A program made the translations under genes and the position numbers. A DNA stretch of 64,000 nt from the NCBI GenBank assembly GCA_030765055.1, contig CM060947.1, positions 218,805,271 to 218,869,270 of the forward strand. The letters run 5' to 3'. The notes under the pieces are model-generated. The model saw nothing but the letters and a program-made list of their open reading frames with translations. It ran no database searches and had not been told where the DNA came from. Source of the DNA: Mantis religiosa. Taxonomy: Eukaryota; Arthropoda; Insecta; Mantodea; Mantidae. Positions within the stretch are counted from its first letter, which is position 1. Every line of letters starts with the position of its first letter. This document shows positions 1 to 11,799 of this stretch, piece after piece.

Positions 1-799
1 ATATGTTTTTGTCTATCTCAAAGTTTCCAACTTACATAACACTATTTCTGAATATGGAGACCTTCTCAGGTCACCTTAAGATATACATTTTGAAATGGAA
101 ATATTTTAAATATTAGAGTTTTCAATAAAAATCGGTAACCATTTTTTAGAAATTCAAAATTTGGGAAATATGTTCCATGTAAAGGGAACTGATCTGGTCC
201 CCTCTTTCTCCTCTCACCTCACCCCTCCCTCAGAAAGTGTTCAGGCGTGAGACCTATAGTCATTTTAAAATTATATTGGTATCGCAACTAAGGACGCCAC
301 AATTTTCATCGGGTCTCGCCACTTCTGCTGTCACATCCTTTACTGGATGGAGCAGCATAGGTCGCTCATTGCAATCTTTAGGCAGCTGGGGCGGTGGGAC
401 CGTACTCGAGCCAGGCATTGTTAAGCACTTGTTTCTGTAGCCAAGGTGGTAGTCGCAATGAATCCATGTAGATCTAAGTGTACGAGTTGTCTCTGTATAA
501 CCATAAGACTACTTGAAAGTAGATGCACAGGGAGGATTTGTTGTAGTTAGGATTAATGCCTTCCTTCCGTTTGTATGTCCACGTTCCACATTATTACGAA
601 TATGTTTTTCAAAACAGTATTTAAAAGCATTAAATAACTAACATATTTCTAGCCTTCTATTGTGGTTCTCTTCAAACTCCATATTTAAATGTAATTTTTC
701 AGTCTGTACTTGAAATTGAGCAGAAAACGATAAAACGTCATTAGCAGCCATCGGAGCCCGTACACCTTTAAAGGGATGTGGAGTTTACGAGTCTCGGAG
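1..799. other. No gene recognised; AT-rich flank
   Basis: Only short chance reading frames are present. The GC-richer stretch near 230-480 contains no family I recognise. The right part (720-900) is more balanced in composition and leads into a TATA/CRE-like patch listed separately. Confidence 0.5.
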
Positions 800-818
800 T
801 ATATAACTACTGACGTCA
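800..818 (+). promoter_or_regulatory. TATA-like box followed by a CRE palindrome
   Basis: TATATAA lies at 800-806 and the perfect CREB/ATF palindrome TGACGTCA at 811-818, in a locally GC-richer segment. The patch could be a core promoter of an unannotated transcript or the remains of an LTR U3 region. No open frame of a known family follows. The motifs are seen directly; function is inference. Confidence 0.25.
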
Positions 819-930
819 GCCCGAGGACAACATGCAGGGATAGTCCAGTTCGCAACGCGTAGCTTTAGTTTCATTACAACTACCGCTCCACACGCAGGTA
901 GATCTGCCTTCCAGGGAGTGCAATTTATTT

Positions 931-1163
931 TGTAATTTACGTCCTTTAACTTTTTAAGTCATATCGAACGATGAATGGAATGGGTGAAATTATGCTCAAA
1001 TGGGCCCAGGGACCATGGAGCTTAGGATTACCCGACATTAGTCTTAGGATAAGGGAAACCCCCGGAAAAACCTTATCCAGGTAAATCACCCTGACCGAGA
1101 TTCGAGCTCGGGACCTTTTGAACGTGAGGCAGACACGCTACCATATACGCTACCGAGGCGGGT
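931..1163 (-). mobile_element. SINE family A (tRNA-derived), reverse copy
   Basis: Read on the minus strand, this has a tRNA-like head with an A-box (GGTAGCGT-type) and a B-box close to GAGTTCGAATCTC, then a GGATAAGG...GGGTTTTTCC body, and it ends in GTAAATTACA. It is a typical non-autonomous retroposon made by RNA polymerase III and moved by a partner LINE. AGGGAGT occurs on both sides (913-919 and 1164-1170), a plausible target-site duplication. At least ten relatives occur in this window. Confidence 0.85.
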
Positions 1164-1281
1164 AGGGAGTTGTAACGGTACTTTTGGGTTATGTTTGAAG
1201 TATGAAAAGTTTATAAATTTATAAAAAATGATTATGTAAATATATTTAATAATTTAACTATGTAAAAATGTATGTAATTGT

Positions 1282-1346
1282 GTGATTGGCTGAAGTAATA
1301 ATTGTATGACGTAATGTGGTGACGTGCCATTAAATCGGCCAATCAC
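1282..1346. promoter_or_regulatory. Inverted CCAAT boxes enclosing two TGACGT half-sites
   Basis: GTGATTGGC (1282-1290) and GCCAATCAC (1338-1346) are exact reverse complements and each contains a CCAAT core. Two TGACGT sites sit between them (1307-1312 and 1320-1325). NF-Y and CREB/ATF sites paired like this are common in metazoan promoters, but they could also be a chance hairpin or part of an old repeat. No transcript is evident. Confidence 0.25.
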
Positions 1347-1480
1347 AAAATTAAGATAGGAGTAACGATAGTTACGATAAATCAATAATCTGGGTAGCGA
1401 GAGATTTTTGTTGTAATGGTGAAGTGTGATGAATAGTGGTGCAAGATCAAGAATATTTAAGTAAAGGTTTATATATAATA

Positions 1481-1781
1481 ACCCATGGCGTGACAGCCCT
1501 TAGAGGGCCAAGGCCTACCAATCTGACTGCCGGCCTCACGCCCACTTACGCAAGGCAGAGTTGGGCGATCATCCAACCGATACGGGGAGGAGATGTGGTC
1601 AGCATCTCGGTATCCCCCAGCCGGAATGTTGGTTTTCATGAGCAGGCCTCACGATGCTAAGTGGGCACCGGTCCTATACCCGGGACCTAAAATCCCCACC
1701 ACATGGGTGGGATCGAACCCGGGCCGCTTTCCGTGGCCAGGGACCATGGTATGCTGCCTTAGCCCGCTACGCCACGGCGCA
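1481..1781 (-). mobile_element. SINE family D (tRNA-derived), reverse copy
   Basis: The minus-strand head resembles a tRNA with GGCGTAGCGGGCTAAGGC as A-box region and GGGTTCGATCCC as B-box, followed by a body ending in a CCATGGGTT-type motif. A second copy lies at 49222-49530. Imperfect 12-base direct repeats flank it (1459-1470 and 1786-1797, 10 of 12 matching), a likely target-site duplication. The open frames here are not genes. Confidence 0.8.
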
Positions 1782-2253
1782 GGACAAGTAATAGTTTGAA
1801 TCTGTATAAATATAACAAAGTAAGAATTTATCGACATGTTGGAAGTGACTGGGAAAGGAAGTTCAAGCGAAATGTAACCTAAACAATACAATTAAATAGT
1901 TACAGAATTTGACTTCTCCGAGACTTTATTCCGAACCACGCCTGAAAAACAGATGTCTCATGACTCTTATTTAGAATAAGATGATATAATTGGTGACCAG
2001 AGGAAATAGACAGCCGCAAAAACTCACACGAGAAGAGAAAGAATTGCACGTCCAACATAGAAATGCTGTCCCAAATTACGTCCGAACGTGTGGCTGATGA
2101 AGATGGAGACAAATTAACGACGAATAGTCCCAAATTTCTGTTCCAGAGTGCAAGGTATTGGACATATTGTGTTAATAGCATTACTTTCACAACAATTATT
2201 GAGCAATTTCCATTTCAATAATCAAAAGTTTTGGGTATTATCAACAGCCACTA

Positions 2254-2491
2254 GCCCGCCTCGGTAGCGTGGATGGTAGCGTGTCTGCCTCATGTTCAGG
2301 AGGTCCCGAGTTCGAATCTCGGTCAGAGTGAGTTATCTGGATAAGGTTTTTCCCCGGGTTTTTCGTTATCCTGAAAGATGAATGTCGGGTAACTTAAAGC
2401 TCTATGGACCCTGGGATCATTTGAGCATCATTTCATCCATTCTACTCATCGTCCGATTAGACCGAACTTTGGAGGACGTAAATTTAAAAGA
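2254..2491 (+). mobile_element. SINE family A, near full length
   Basis: It starts GCCCGCCTCGGTAGCGTGGA, has a clear B-box, the GTGAGTTA(C/T)CTGGATAAGG body and the 3' GGAGGACGTAAATTT end. The flanks AACAGCCACTA (2243-2253) and AACAGCCATTA (2492-2502) match at 10 of 11 positions and mark the target-site duplication, so both ends are well defined. Confidence 0.92.
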
Positions 2492-3215
2492 AACAGCCAT
2501 TATGCAGCTTGAAAAATGTTATTTGGAGCTGTATAAAGGCAGTCGAGGAGGTGTCTGCAAAAATTAACAATATACAAAATGCACCATCTACCAAACTATC
2601 AAAAAATAAATTGTCCAGTATTCAACACAAAAATACTGGATTTTCATTGCTGGGTAATATAAGAAATAAACTAAGTCTTGGACAAACATATGAAAATGAT
2701 TTGTATTATTAATATGCACCATTAACGTCATGTGACTTTGAACGAACTTTCCCCAATATTTTTATATCGTTTCAGTGAGAGGCGCAGAAAATTCACATTC
2801 GACAATTTACGAATGTACATGGTTGTTCACAGGAATTTCCACATCGAAAGCAATGAGGAGGATGGGATATTGTAACGTAGGTTACATTTTGTATCCGTAC
2901 CGGAGTGTACACATACAGCACATCGCTATACTTGTTGACATGGACCGTTTGTTTGTCTCGCTTGGCCTTGTATAGTACCTGTGTGCGTACATTGATTGCT
3001 AAGGTGTACGGAATCCGATGTCTGGTCATTAGTTTTGAGATTCCTGAACGTCTGCCTGCTGAAAAATATTCACTTTGAAATTATAACTTTGTCACGTAAA
3101 CTTTTCTATGTAAACTGTACAAGCTCAATTTAATAAACTTCTAGATCCTTTAAAAGACAACTCGTAATTTGCCATGAATTTGTAACAAGTTTTATACCTA
3201 TAGAGGCACAGACGA

Positions 3216-3247
3216 GCAAAGCAAAGCAAAGCAAAGCAAAGCAAAGC
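3216..3247. repeat. (GCAAA)n microsatellite
   Basis: Six perfect GCAAA units in tandem, just upstream of a SINE-A insertion. It is a simple repeat and nothing suggests a function. Confidence 0.95.
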
Positions 3248-3285
3248 GGCGCCAGTAGGTACCCCGAAATAGCAAACGTATCTAA

Positions 3286-3508
3286 GCCCGCCTCGGTAGT
3301 GTAGGTGGTAGCGTGTTTGCCTTTAGTTCAAGAGGTCCCGACTTCGAATCTCGGTCAGGGTGAGTTACTGGATAAGGTTTTCGCTTATCCTGATGGACGA
3401 ATATCGAGAAACCCTAAGCTCTATGGACCCTGGGCTAATTTCAGGCGTCATTTCACCCATTCCATTCATTATCCAATATGACAACGTTGGAGAACGAAAT
3501 TAATAAAA
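3286..3508 (+). mobile_element. SINE family A
   Basis: It has the same tRNA-like head and body as the other family-A copies, but a short deletion removed part of the GGTTTTTCCGGGG segment. GTATCTAA flanks it on both sides (3278-3285 and 3509-3516), an 8-base perfect target-site duplication. Confidence 0.9.
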
Positions 3509-3516
3509 GTATCTAA

Positions 3517-4316
3517 AATATCAAAATGCTTGAATAAGAGCAGAAATTTAACACTTCAATATGTTACGAAGCTATATTTACATATTAAATTAAATTATCA
3601 TATATTAAAAGAAACAACACATGAGAATTTTGAGAAAGATCTCGGGAAAATGGACATTTTGACTCCACTTCCAAAACTATTCAAAGCCTATAATTTCATG
3701 CTGTTTTCATTTTTATTATCGTAAATACTGGACTTTAAATGACAAAAATCTAATAATATGGAACCGTTCTTTTTTAATTTTAAATTTTGATTTATTGGTA
3801 TTTTCTTTACTTGATACTTAAGTTTATTCACATAATAGCCCTTCCGCCAAACCCCTCTAAAAGGTTACAGGTATATTCCAAAATGTCAGATATTTAAACA
3901 TATCTCATGCATTTTCTGTGTTGCGAAAGCTATTTGAGATATTAAAAAATATAAACTTTCAAATTAAAAGTAGTCCAAGAAGGTGAATTTGTGTGCTGCA
4001 GTAAGATAAACCACTGCATATTTATAATATGGTTTATTTTTAAAATATCATCTTATCCCAAATTTGGAATGGAACAATAGTGTTCGATTTTGAAACTTAA
4101 TATTACTAATTTGAAAATTAATTAAGAAAAAATCTAGTGTTGGATGACTCTCATAGAGACTATTTTTATAAAGTTATTCTTCTACCTTACTTCATATTAA
4201 TCGAGATAAGAATTTTCAGAAAAATATTGCAAGAAAAGTACTAATTAATTTAAATATATTATTTGAGGGTTAAAGCAGTATTAGTTATTCTTATAATGTT
4301 AGTATGACACACTAAT
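3517..4316. other. AT-rich spacer, no gene recognised
   Basis: The longest frame (about 64 codons near 3530-3724) has no recognisable family. Parts near 3980-4250 (GCAGTAAGAT, AATCGAGATAAG) weakly resemble family X, too weakly to set ends. Confidence 0.4.
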
Positions 4317-4794
4317 ACCGAGTGGATGGTTCACGTGGTTTCACCCGTGGGCCGCATTTGGGAGGCCCGGGTTCGATTCCCGTGTCCGATCTTCCTGACC
4401 CATAGTTTTTTTTTATCGAGGGCTTTCTCGAGTCGCTAGGCGAATGCTGGGTAGGTTAATTATATCCTCGGAATTTCCTGCCCCTCCATTTCATCTCCAT
4501 TATCATTTCACATCAAAGTGGAAGTGTTGGCGGTGTCTCTGCGCTGCATGGCAGGTTGAAGTGGTCTGAATGGGGTCGTTTCTGGACCGCAGTTGGTGAC
4601 CTGCCGGTTGTGCTGGCCAGGGAGTTTCCAACTGGTAAAGTATAGGAACCCTGCCCTTTGCACTGTCGTGGCTCCTTGGGACGGCCAATCTCTGTCTCTT
4701 CTCGCCTCATCCTGCCTCCCAGGGATGCGCTAGGTACAATAGATTAAGACTGGTCGCAGTGCCTAATCCTCTCGTACCATAATCTAATCTAATC
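4317..4794 (+). mobile_element. SINE family E (tRNA-derived, long)
   Basis: The tRNA-like head contains CCCGGGTTCGATTCCCG as B-box. The body includes TTCCTGACCC and CCTGCCCCTCCATTTCATCT, and the 3' end is a short tandem tail of TAATC units (4780-4794). A diverged relative lies at 34214-34562 on the minus strand and shares the head, the CTGCCCCTCCATTTCA block and an AATCTA tail. The roughly 480-base length is long for a SINE, so the middle part (4500-4740) may contain another sequence. Confidence 0.7.
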
Positions 4795-5094
4795 GTTTCT
4801 GAAGGGGGTAAAATCCCTTATTAACTTACTTAACGAAATATTTGAAAGAAAGTGTTTAATTGCTGCATGTACAGAAGGATATAAGTGATGGACAAATATT
4901 TAAAGAGCGTTTAGCCAGGAGAAAATCAAGTAACTACTTCTTATTTCAGAAAAACATCTACTTTCCCTATCTCATAGAAGGCCTTTGCCCTTCACGGGAC
5001 ATTTTACGCTATTTTCATTTTAATTTAATTTTATTTGAAAATACTGAAAAATAGCAAAAAATATCTTGGAAATCGTTATTTCACAATAAATATT

Positions 5095-5415
5095 ATTGCG
5101 TGCTTTAATAAGCTGTACATTTTTTGTGTAGTAAGATTTTGTCTCTCTCTTCGGTTTACCAGCTATGCAAAACGTCATTCAGCATTAAAGAGGATGTCGA
5201 GGCTATCCAGAAAATTCAAGAAATGCACTTCATTTGTCATGAAAATATCTTAAACGTAAGCATAATACTTCAATAAAAATATGAACATTTATGCAAATGG
5301 ATAGAGTGGAATGGGATATTTTCTTGAAAAATTTCCTATCGTATCGCTGCTGAACTTAAATCCAAATTTGATATTTGAGCAAATTTTGTTTTCGAACCAT
5401 GCTGTTTATACATAC
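5095..5415 (+). repeat. Unclassified interspersed repeat, family X
   Basis: It contains the recurring blocks GTAGTAAGATTTTGTCTCTC, TATGCAAAACGTCATTCAG, CCAGAAAATTCAAG (5207-5220), CATGAAAATATCTTAAAC and a terminal CATACACACACG. The same blocks in the same order occur near 13.9 kb, 18.97 kb and 50.5 kb, and reversed near 45.5 kb. No coding sequence is visible. Ends are approximate. Confidence 0.5.
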
Positions 5416-8256
5416 ACACGGACCTTATTTTTAAAAAATGTCTCCTTTTTTATAGTACTGGCGCCTTCGTAACGCTCAAGTCTTTTCCGTGACATCTCCA
5501 TTTCGAATATTTGAGTGAAATACAATGCTTCTCCTCCTTGCACGTAGCATAGAAAATAAAGATAGAGTCTTAATTTAAAAAGTTTAGTTGCATCATTAAG
5601 AAAAAACCCGAAGATTAACCAAACTAAATACATATTTTAGAAAATGTTGATTTTCAGTGGTGCCCTCCTTCGAATAACCTTAAATAATTACACATTATAT
5701 GTGGAAACCAAGATACTAAATAAAAACAATGAAGCAAAAAACACTGCATTGAAAATTTACCGTAGTTTCACAGTATCTCCAATTCAGAATAACATCTGGT
5801 AATCCAAATCAACTTAAAGATTACGTTTTAAAAATATTGTATATATACATATGTATATATACTATGGCACAAAACATGAATATAAAATTAAACATTGTAG
5901 TGTAATTCTAGCTGTAAAGTTAATCCTAAAACTAAGCACAATATCGTACCTCATTTGTTTCTGGAGATGGGGTAAGTATCGCTATGTGGCGGTCATTCAC
6001 ACGGTGATGATAGTTGAAGTATGACCTTGTGCGGAAGACGACGCAAATGCACGACTGCTGTATTTGCAGTATAATGGAGTTTTGTTCTTCACAACCGCGT
6101 TCTCTTTGCTGTTAAAGGTAAATGCATTCTATTACGTTTTTGAAACATGATAATAAACATTTTATCATGTGTGTTGCTTTAACATAAATTCTCACAGTTT
6201 CTTTAAAAACTTATCGTATGTTACGTTAAGTTTTCTAAACCATCAACACTGTCTTTTTTATGCTTTTAATGATACCTGCTTTTAGAGTTTTCACATTTTA
6301 ATGAATTTCGAAGTGGTACTTGAAGAGCATTAAAATGAATGATTCCTAAAGGGGAGTCATGAAGATCCTAATTCAATAGCGGGAGCTAAACTGCTATGGT
6401 AAAAAGTTCAAAAGAATTATACAAAGAAAAAAAAAAAACTTCTGATACAATAAATAAAATTATTCCTCAGCTTTTCGCTGATTTTACTTAATTTTATTCA
6501 TTCTTTTAAATTTTAAAATGTTTTTGAAGTTGATCCAAATTTTAAATCATTTCGATTCGATTCTATTCTTTTTTTCAAAGCATTGGTGTTACTATTAGCT
6601 GGTCCAAAATTTAGTTTGAAATAACGAGTTTTTAATTTCTTAAATATATAACAGGGTTTTAACTGAAGTTCAGTTTTGACATAACTATTTGTTCGTCGAA
6701 TTATATAGTAATACATTAGATTAGATGTTTGTCATTATGGATACACATTTCTGACAATAGACTGTAATAAAAGTCTGCTGTTAAAATATATGCAACAATG
6801 TTATCGTATACTATACATAAATAATGATACATAAATAATGAACAGGAATCCTTTTGACATTTTCTTTTCACTTTAAGATTCAAGGTCATCAACATTTATG
6901 TTCTCCATTTACTTTCACATTAATCTTGTAAGTCTTTTTACTTTGGGTTTTCTATATAAACAATTCCCCACACACAACATACCTATATTTTTACTGATTT
7001 CCGAAACCTACGGAGTGGAATAAGTCCTATATAAAGAACAATCTCACTACCAAGCTGGGAATCAAATTTGAATTCTCTGAATTTGCAAGCCAGCATACTA
7101 GTCATCAAATCACAAAAACAGTCATACAATATTTATAACACATTTTCGTAAATTGCGTGATATTTTTAGTCATGCATGCATTAATCTGGCTCAGTGGTTT
7201 TTCCCTTTTCATCTTCTCGATATGCTATAGTGAATTGAGGTCAAGAATTTTGATTCAAATATATAATGCACAACCGTTACTAATTTAAGGAATAATAAAA
7301 CATAAATTATTGGACATTTCTCAACTACTGTATTATCTCAAGATAGTGGGAGAAATGCTGCAGTTTTTAAAATTTTTAGCATCTAGTCTGAAAAGATTCA
7401 GCTGTTGTTAGGAATTGTAAGAGTTGGAGGAGGGGGGAATGTCTTAGAATAAATCGAATAAGTTCAACATAATGTGAGAAACTTATAAATTAATTTGGCT
7501 AAATTGTTGCATCTAGCTCCTTAGTAGGAGATTAATGTGTTTAAAGAAATTAAAGCTTTAGGAGATGTGAACACTTGGAAACTCTTCTTAGACACTTTCT
7601 TTTATAGCAATGTCGACAAAAATCTCGAACTTGTTACTATTTCGCATGCGCAGAAAATGCTACAAACCAGCAGGTACACTTGGGTTTCATGTATGCCGTC
7701 CCGACTGTTTCACGGGGCATTTTACCAAGCTCCTCAGTCGGCGAGGTGTGTGTGCGCGTCTTCGTTTGTTTCGCCCTAGCAGTGGCGTCTGTTTTTTTTT
7801 TTTTTTCTGTTCATTTGTTCCATTTGTAATTCGCATTTAACTAGTCAGATCGGAGGCATTTGGAACCATTAGGCATAGGCAGTGATGCTAACTCGTTTAC
7901 ATTGACTGATATCTTTGGTTTAAAGAGTCCATCTGCCATTAAAAACATTCTTTCGTGGAGATACTGTGCAAAACACATTTTTATTTAGTGATGCATGTAT
8001 TTAGATCGGAGTTATTATTTACATGTTTAGTAATTTTGCTCTCTTGAGAGTAAAACGTATAATTTACTTTAGTTTTACTTTATCTTACATTAAAAAATAT
8101 CTCTTGGAGAAATCCTTTAAAAATGTTTTATTTAGATATTTATAACCGATGACGAGTACAGCAATTCTTCAAAGTTTGCGCACGCACACATACACACCTA
8201 CTTCTCTTCCTTGCTACACATACTCATTTTTTTCTCTATTTTTTATTATTCTTTTG
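5416..8256. other. AT-rich region, no gene recognised
   Basis: Only short chance frames are present (up to about 80 codons near 7537-7779). A T-run lies near 7791-7806. I recognise no RNA gene, transposase or regulatory cluster. Confidence 0.45.
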
Positions 8257-8477
8257 TTGTAATTTACGTCCTCCAACTTTATCATATCGGACGGTGATAG
8301 AAATGATGCTCAAATGAGTCCGGGGTTCATGGAGCTTAGAGTTACCTGACATTCGTCTTTTAGGATAAGGAAAAACTCCGGAGAAAACAACCAGGTAACT
8401 CACCCTGACCGAGATTCGAAATCAGAACCTCTTGAACGTGAGGCAGACACGCTACCGTCCACGCTACCGAGACGGGC
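8257..8477 (-). mobile_element. SINE family A, reverse copy
   Basis: The plus strand begins TGTTGTAATTTACGTCCTCC (3' end of the SINE) and closes with CTACCGAGACGGGC (the head). The body has accumulated substitutions and lost part of the GGGGTTTTTCC stretch, so it is older than the copies at 37.6 or 61.9 kb. No clear flanking duplication is visible. Confidence 0.85.
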
Positions 8478-10450
8478 CTACTCAAAATGTGAAGACCAGT
8501 AGAATGCCATTCTAATTCTGCAGGGTCGTCTCATACGCAAAATAACTTACGTATCGTAACCTGACATCGTTCTATTGCGTGGTTTTTTAGCTCAAATGTT
8601 GGCAGCTCTTCACTTCTGAAGTGAAGTGTATCAATTAATTGATATTAAATTCTTATGTTCATTTTATGGTTTGAGCTCGCACGTCTTCGTATTATAGTGG
8701 TAGATATAAAAGTTGGCAGGGATTCTAGTTATTTTAAACCTATTGCAGTTGTTGCATTGTGTCTCCTTTATATCTAAATATCACCCACAAGTGGATCCAC
8801 AAAACGAATAAAAACCTCATAAGTATTTTAAAACTATATTAACCCAAGCTGAAAGAAGCTACACCGTTCTTTACAAAAACCAAAATATTCTAAAGGAACA
8901 CTCTCCCATTTAGCCATCGATGACAGTATGTCTTGATTTGAGCGTTCTTTCGTTTGGTTTTGTTCTTTGCCAAGCAGTGACTAACTTCTAGGACATTAAC
9001 CAGTTCATATACTTAAGAAACATGCACCATAACTAATAACCAGAGCTAGGAAGTTAGTACAGGCATGGCTACACAATGCAGCGCTACTAGCAAGGGCAAG
9101 GTTCATCGTAGAATTCAACTCATTACTGCAAAACAGGTGTCACTGCATGACACAGAGCACATTCGTAGAAAAGAAGACATTCGAATAACATCTTTGTTGT
9201 GCTTCAAAGATGAGCAACTAAATTTGCTGTACAACCATTGTATGTTTTCTAGAAGTGTACTTATTCATGCCCTTATTTACTTCATTATTTACATTTACAG
9301 TTCAGTGGGATACTTCAGGAAACATGGAGAAAAGAGAAGCCAGATCGAGAAACTAAATTAGCTGAAATCATTAATGAATTTGCAACAGATTATCAATCAA
9401 GTAAATTTTGTTTTAGGGGATATAGAATGAGTTTTTCATTTGAAAGGCTTCAGAGGTACATTGTTTTAGTAATACGGTCGCAGATGAGTACATAAATAAG
9501 TAGTAAAATTCCTGCTTTGACATTTTGTCTAGTAGGAGTCTTCAGATATTTGAGAAATTAATTATATTATTTGGATATTATTTTAAATTGTATCAGGAAA
9601 TGTTACAATAAGCGATATAATTGCTTGTGCATTTACGAATGTCTCATAGGTCTTTTTCTCTGGGCAACCGGTTTCAATGCCTCTCCGCTGTGCATTTTAT
9701 CTCTGACTTGTTTGGATGCTGCAAAGGGAACGGCAAGCGGGACGAACTTTCCTAGTCCTGCTAATAACTTATCACAGAGAAGTATTTTTAAAGAATAAAC
9801 AGTAACTTAAGCAAATGACATTTATATTTACTTCCTATCATATGTTATACAATAAGACAATACCTAAATTGTGAGCACATATAAAGCACCTCCTCTTCGC
9901 AAGCAATCATTCCATCTGGATTATTATAGAACAATAAGGAACAAATATAAACCATCAAATGCAATCTGTACTATATAATAAATGTTGCAGAGATATTAAA
10001 TTTCTACATTGTAAATGAGGAGTGAGTCTGTAAGAATGACTTTGAATATTCCTTGTTGATTCATATTGTGCAATACTTTTAGGTAACATGCCAGGTTATT
10101 ACGTTTTAATTGGAAGACGGAACATTCATTTTGAAATACTATGCAATCGCCTCACGCTTCATACTGCAGAGCAAGGTTTGTTGTGAGGTTATTATAATTA
10201 TCTGCAGGATATCTGGAGAGATGGCATGTATTCAACAATAAGAGCAAGAATTTGTTTCTTAAATAAGTGCCTACATTAATGATGGAGCCCAACACAGTAT
10301 ATAATGCACATGACCTTTTTTGTGTAAACATAAGCACTTTCTCCGCGCTAAATTACCTCATACGGCAGTAGGATATGCTGATCTTAAGGTATTTCAGTTA
10401 AGACTTTCATAAGCTTCTTAAGGCAAAAGTAGCTGAGCTAAGGTTCGCTA
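8478..10450. other. No gene recognised
   Basis: The only frame of note, starting at 9065 (about 98 codons), begins with a lysine- and arginine-rich stretch and becomes hydrophobic at its end. It matches no family I know and has no support beyond being open. Confidence 0.4.
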
Positions 10451-10522
10451 TTAAGCTCTATGGACTCTGGACTTATTTCACACATTTCATTCACGTCCGA
10501 TTTACGGAGGACGTAAATAAAA
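10451..10522 (+). mobile_element. SINE family A, 3' fragment
   Basis: TTAAGCTCTATGGACTCTGG through CGTCCGATTTACGGAGGACGTAAAT matches the last third of family A. The head is missing, as in 5'-truncated or deleted retroposons. Confidence 0.6.
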
Positions 10523-10813
10523 AACAAGTGTTTCAGTATCGTTTGGATGTTAGACTGTGGAGCTCTTCGTCTGCTTGATAGTTGCTTTATTTGCTTATGT
10601 TTCCTTCTGGACTGAATACAAAGTTTTTATTCTACATTGCGACGGATCTGTTAGGACTGTGGTGCTCAATTAAAGCAGGAAAGGAGAAGTTGAAATCACC
10701 TCGTTCCACCCGCTGCGACAGAATCGTGGGTTTACCTATGGTTACTGAGTTCCAGTAGCCGAACATCACTATCATTCTGACGTATAGGGAATCATAAGCG
10801 TCCGCTATATACA

Positions 10814-11726
10814 TACGATGACTGTTCAATAATGAATGATCACAATTTTTTTAACGTACCTTTACTCTTCCTCATAATTTTGATGGTTCTTTTCAAAACA
10901 GTCTCCCCTGAATGCGATGCACTTGTCCCAGCGTTTCTGCCAGTCTTCAAAGACATGCTGCAAAACCAGTTTTTGAGAGATCGTTCAAAATCGCCTCCAC
11001 AGCCTTCACCACTGCTTCTGATGGATAATGCCTCCCACGAAGGCGTTTCTTCAAGTTAGGGAATAGAAAAAAGTCACATGGGGCTAAATCCGGACTATAA
11101 GCAGGCTGAGGGATGCACTTCACGTTGATTTTTGCAAGATATTCAGCAACAACATTGGCAATATGCGGCCGCGCATTATCGTGGTGCAAGATCCAGTCTG
11201 ATTCTCGGAAATGTGGTCTTTTGCGCCTGATATGTACTTGCAATCTTTTCAGGACAACCCTGTAGTATTGTCCAGTTACTGATGTGTGTGCAGGTACAAC
11301 ATGCTGATAAACCATTACATGAATGTCAAAGAATGAGATGACCATAACTTTCCCAGCAGAAGCAACCACATTTGCTTTTTGGGGGGTTGTTGATGAAGGA
11401 GATTTTACACTGAGCTTTACTGTTTGCTCTCAGGATCAAAATGATGTAGCCAAGTTTCATCAGCAGTGATTACGTTTGAAAGAAACTCCGGATCTTCTTC
11501 TAACATCAACTTTAACTACATGTTACCTCCAGTGCAGCGATAGACGATACTGAACATGTCTGAACTTGTCTGGTTCTCATAGGCGGGTACCAGGAGTACC
11601 AACAATGTAACTGCTATGGCGTGTTTGTTTCGCATTATGATAACAGAATATAATAATATTGAATTTTAGTGCGAAAAATTATGACCGTAAAAAATTATGA
11701 TCATTCTTTATTGAACAGCGTTAGTA
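10814..11726 (-). mobile_element. Mariner element, internally deleted (copy 1)
   Basis: Terminal inverted repeats sharing CTGTTCAATAA.GAATGATCA lie at both ends (from 10814 and up to 11726). Between them, on the minus strand, is a mariner transposase remnant. The element is about 0.9 kb against roughly 1.3 kb for an intact mariner because the coding sequence for the N-terminal DNA-binding domain is gone. The copy at 25972-26930 has the same structure. Confidence 0.85.
10862..11530 (-). pseudogene. Mariner transposase remnant (catalytic part)
   Basis: The minus strand encodes the DDE/D catalytic domain of a mariner transposase, which cuts and joins transposon ends. A 140-codon open stretch (10947-11369) contains LHHDNARPH (second Asp) and YSPDLAPCDFFLFP (third Asp). 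Upstream, in a connected frame, TADETWLHHFDPES holds the first Asp. A stop and frameshift separate the first Asp segment from the rest, and a further shift precedes the C-terminal segment HVFEDWQKRWDKC. The helix-turn-helix N-terminus is missing. It cannot encode a working protein. Confidence 0.85.
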
Positions 11727-11799
11727 TAATTCCCATCCTTCCTTTACAGAACATTTTTTCTGTCGTGGAATTTTCCAGTAAAAGTAGTTCCATTAGTAG

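Noticed and set aside
4503..4710. Two overlapping minus-strand frames
   Set aside because: They lie inside the SINE-E copy and are antisense to it.
9065..9361. 98-codon frame with a basic start
   Set aside because: No family, no splice context and no repeat support; reported only as unassigned spacer.
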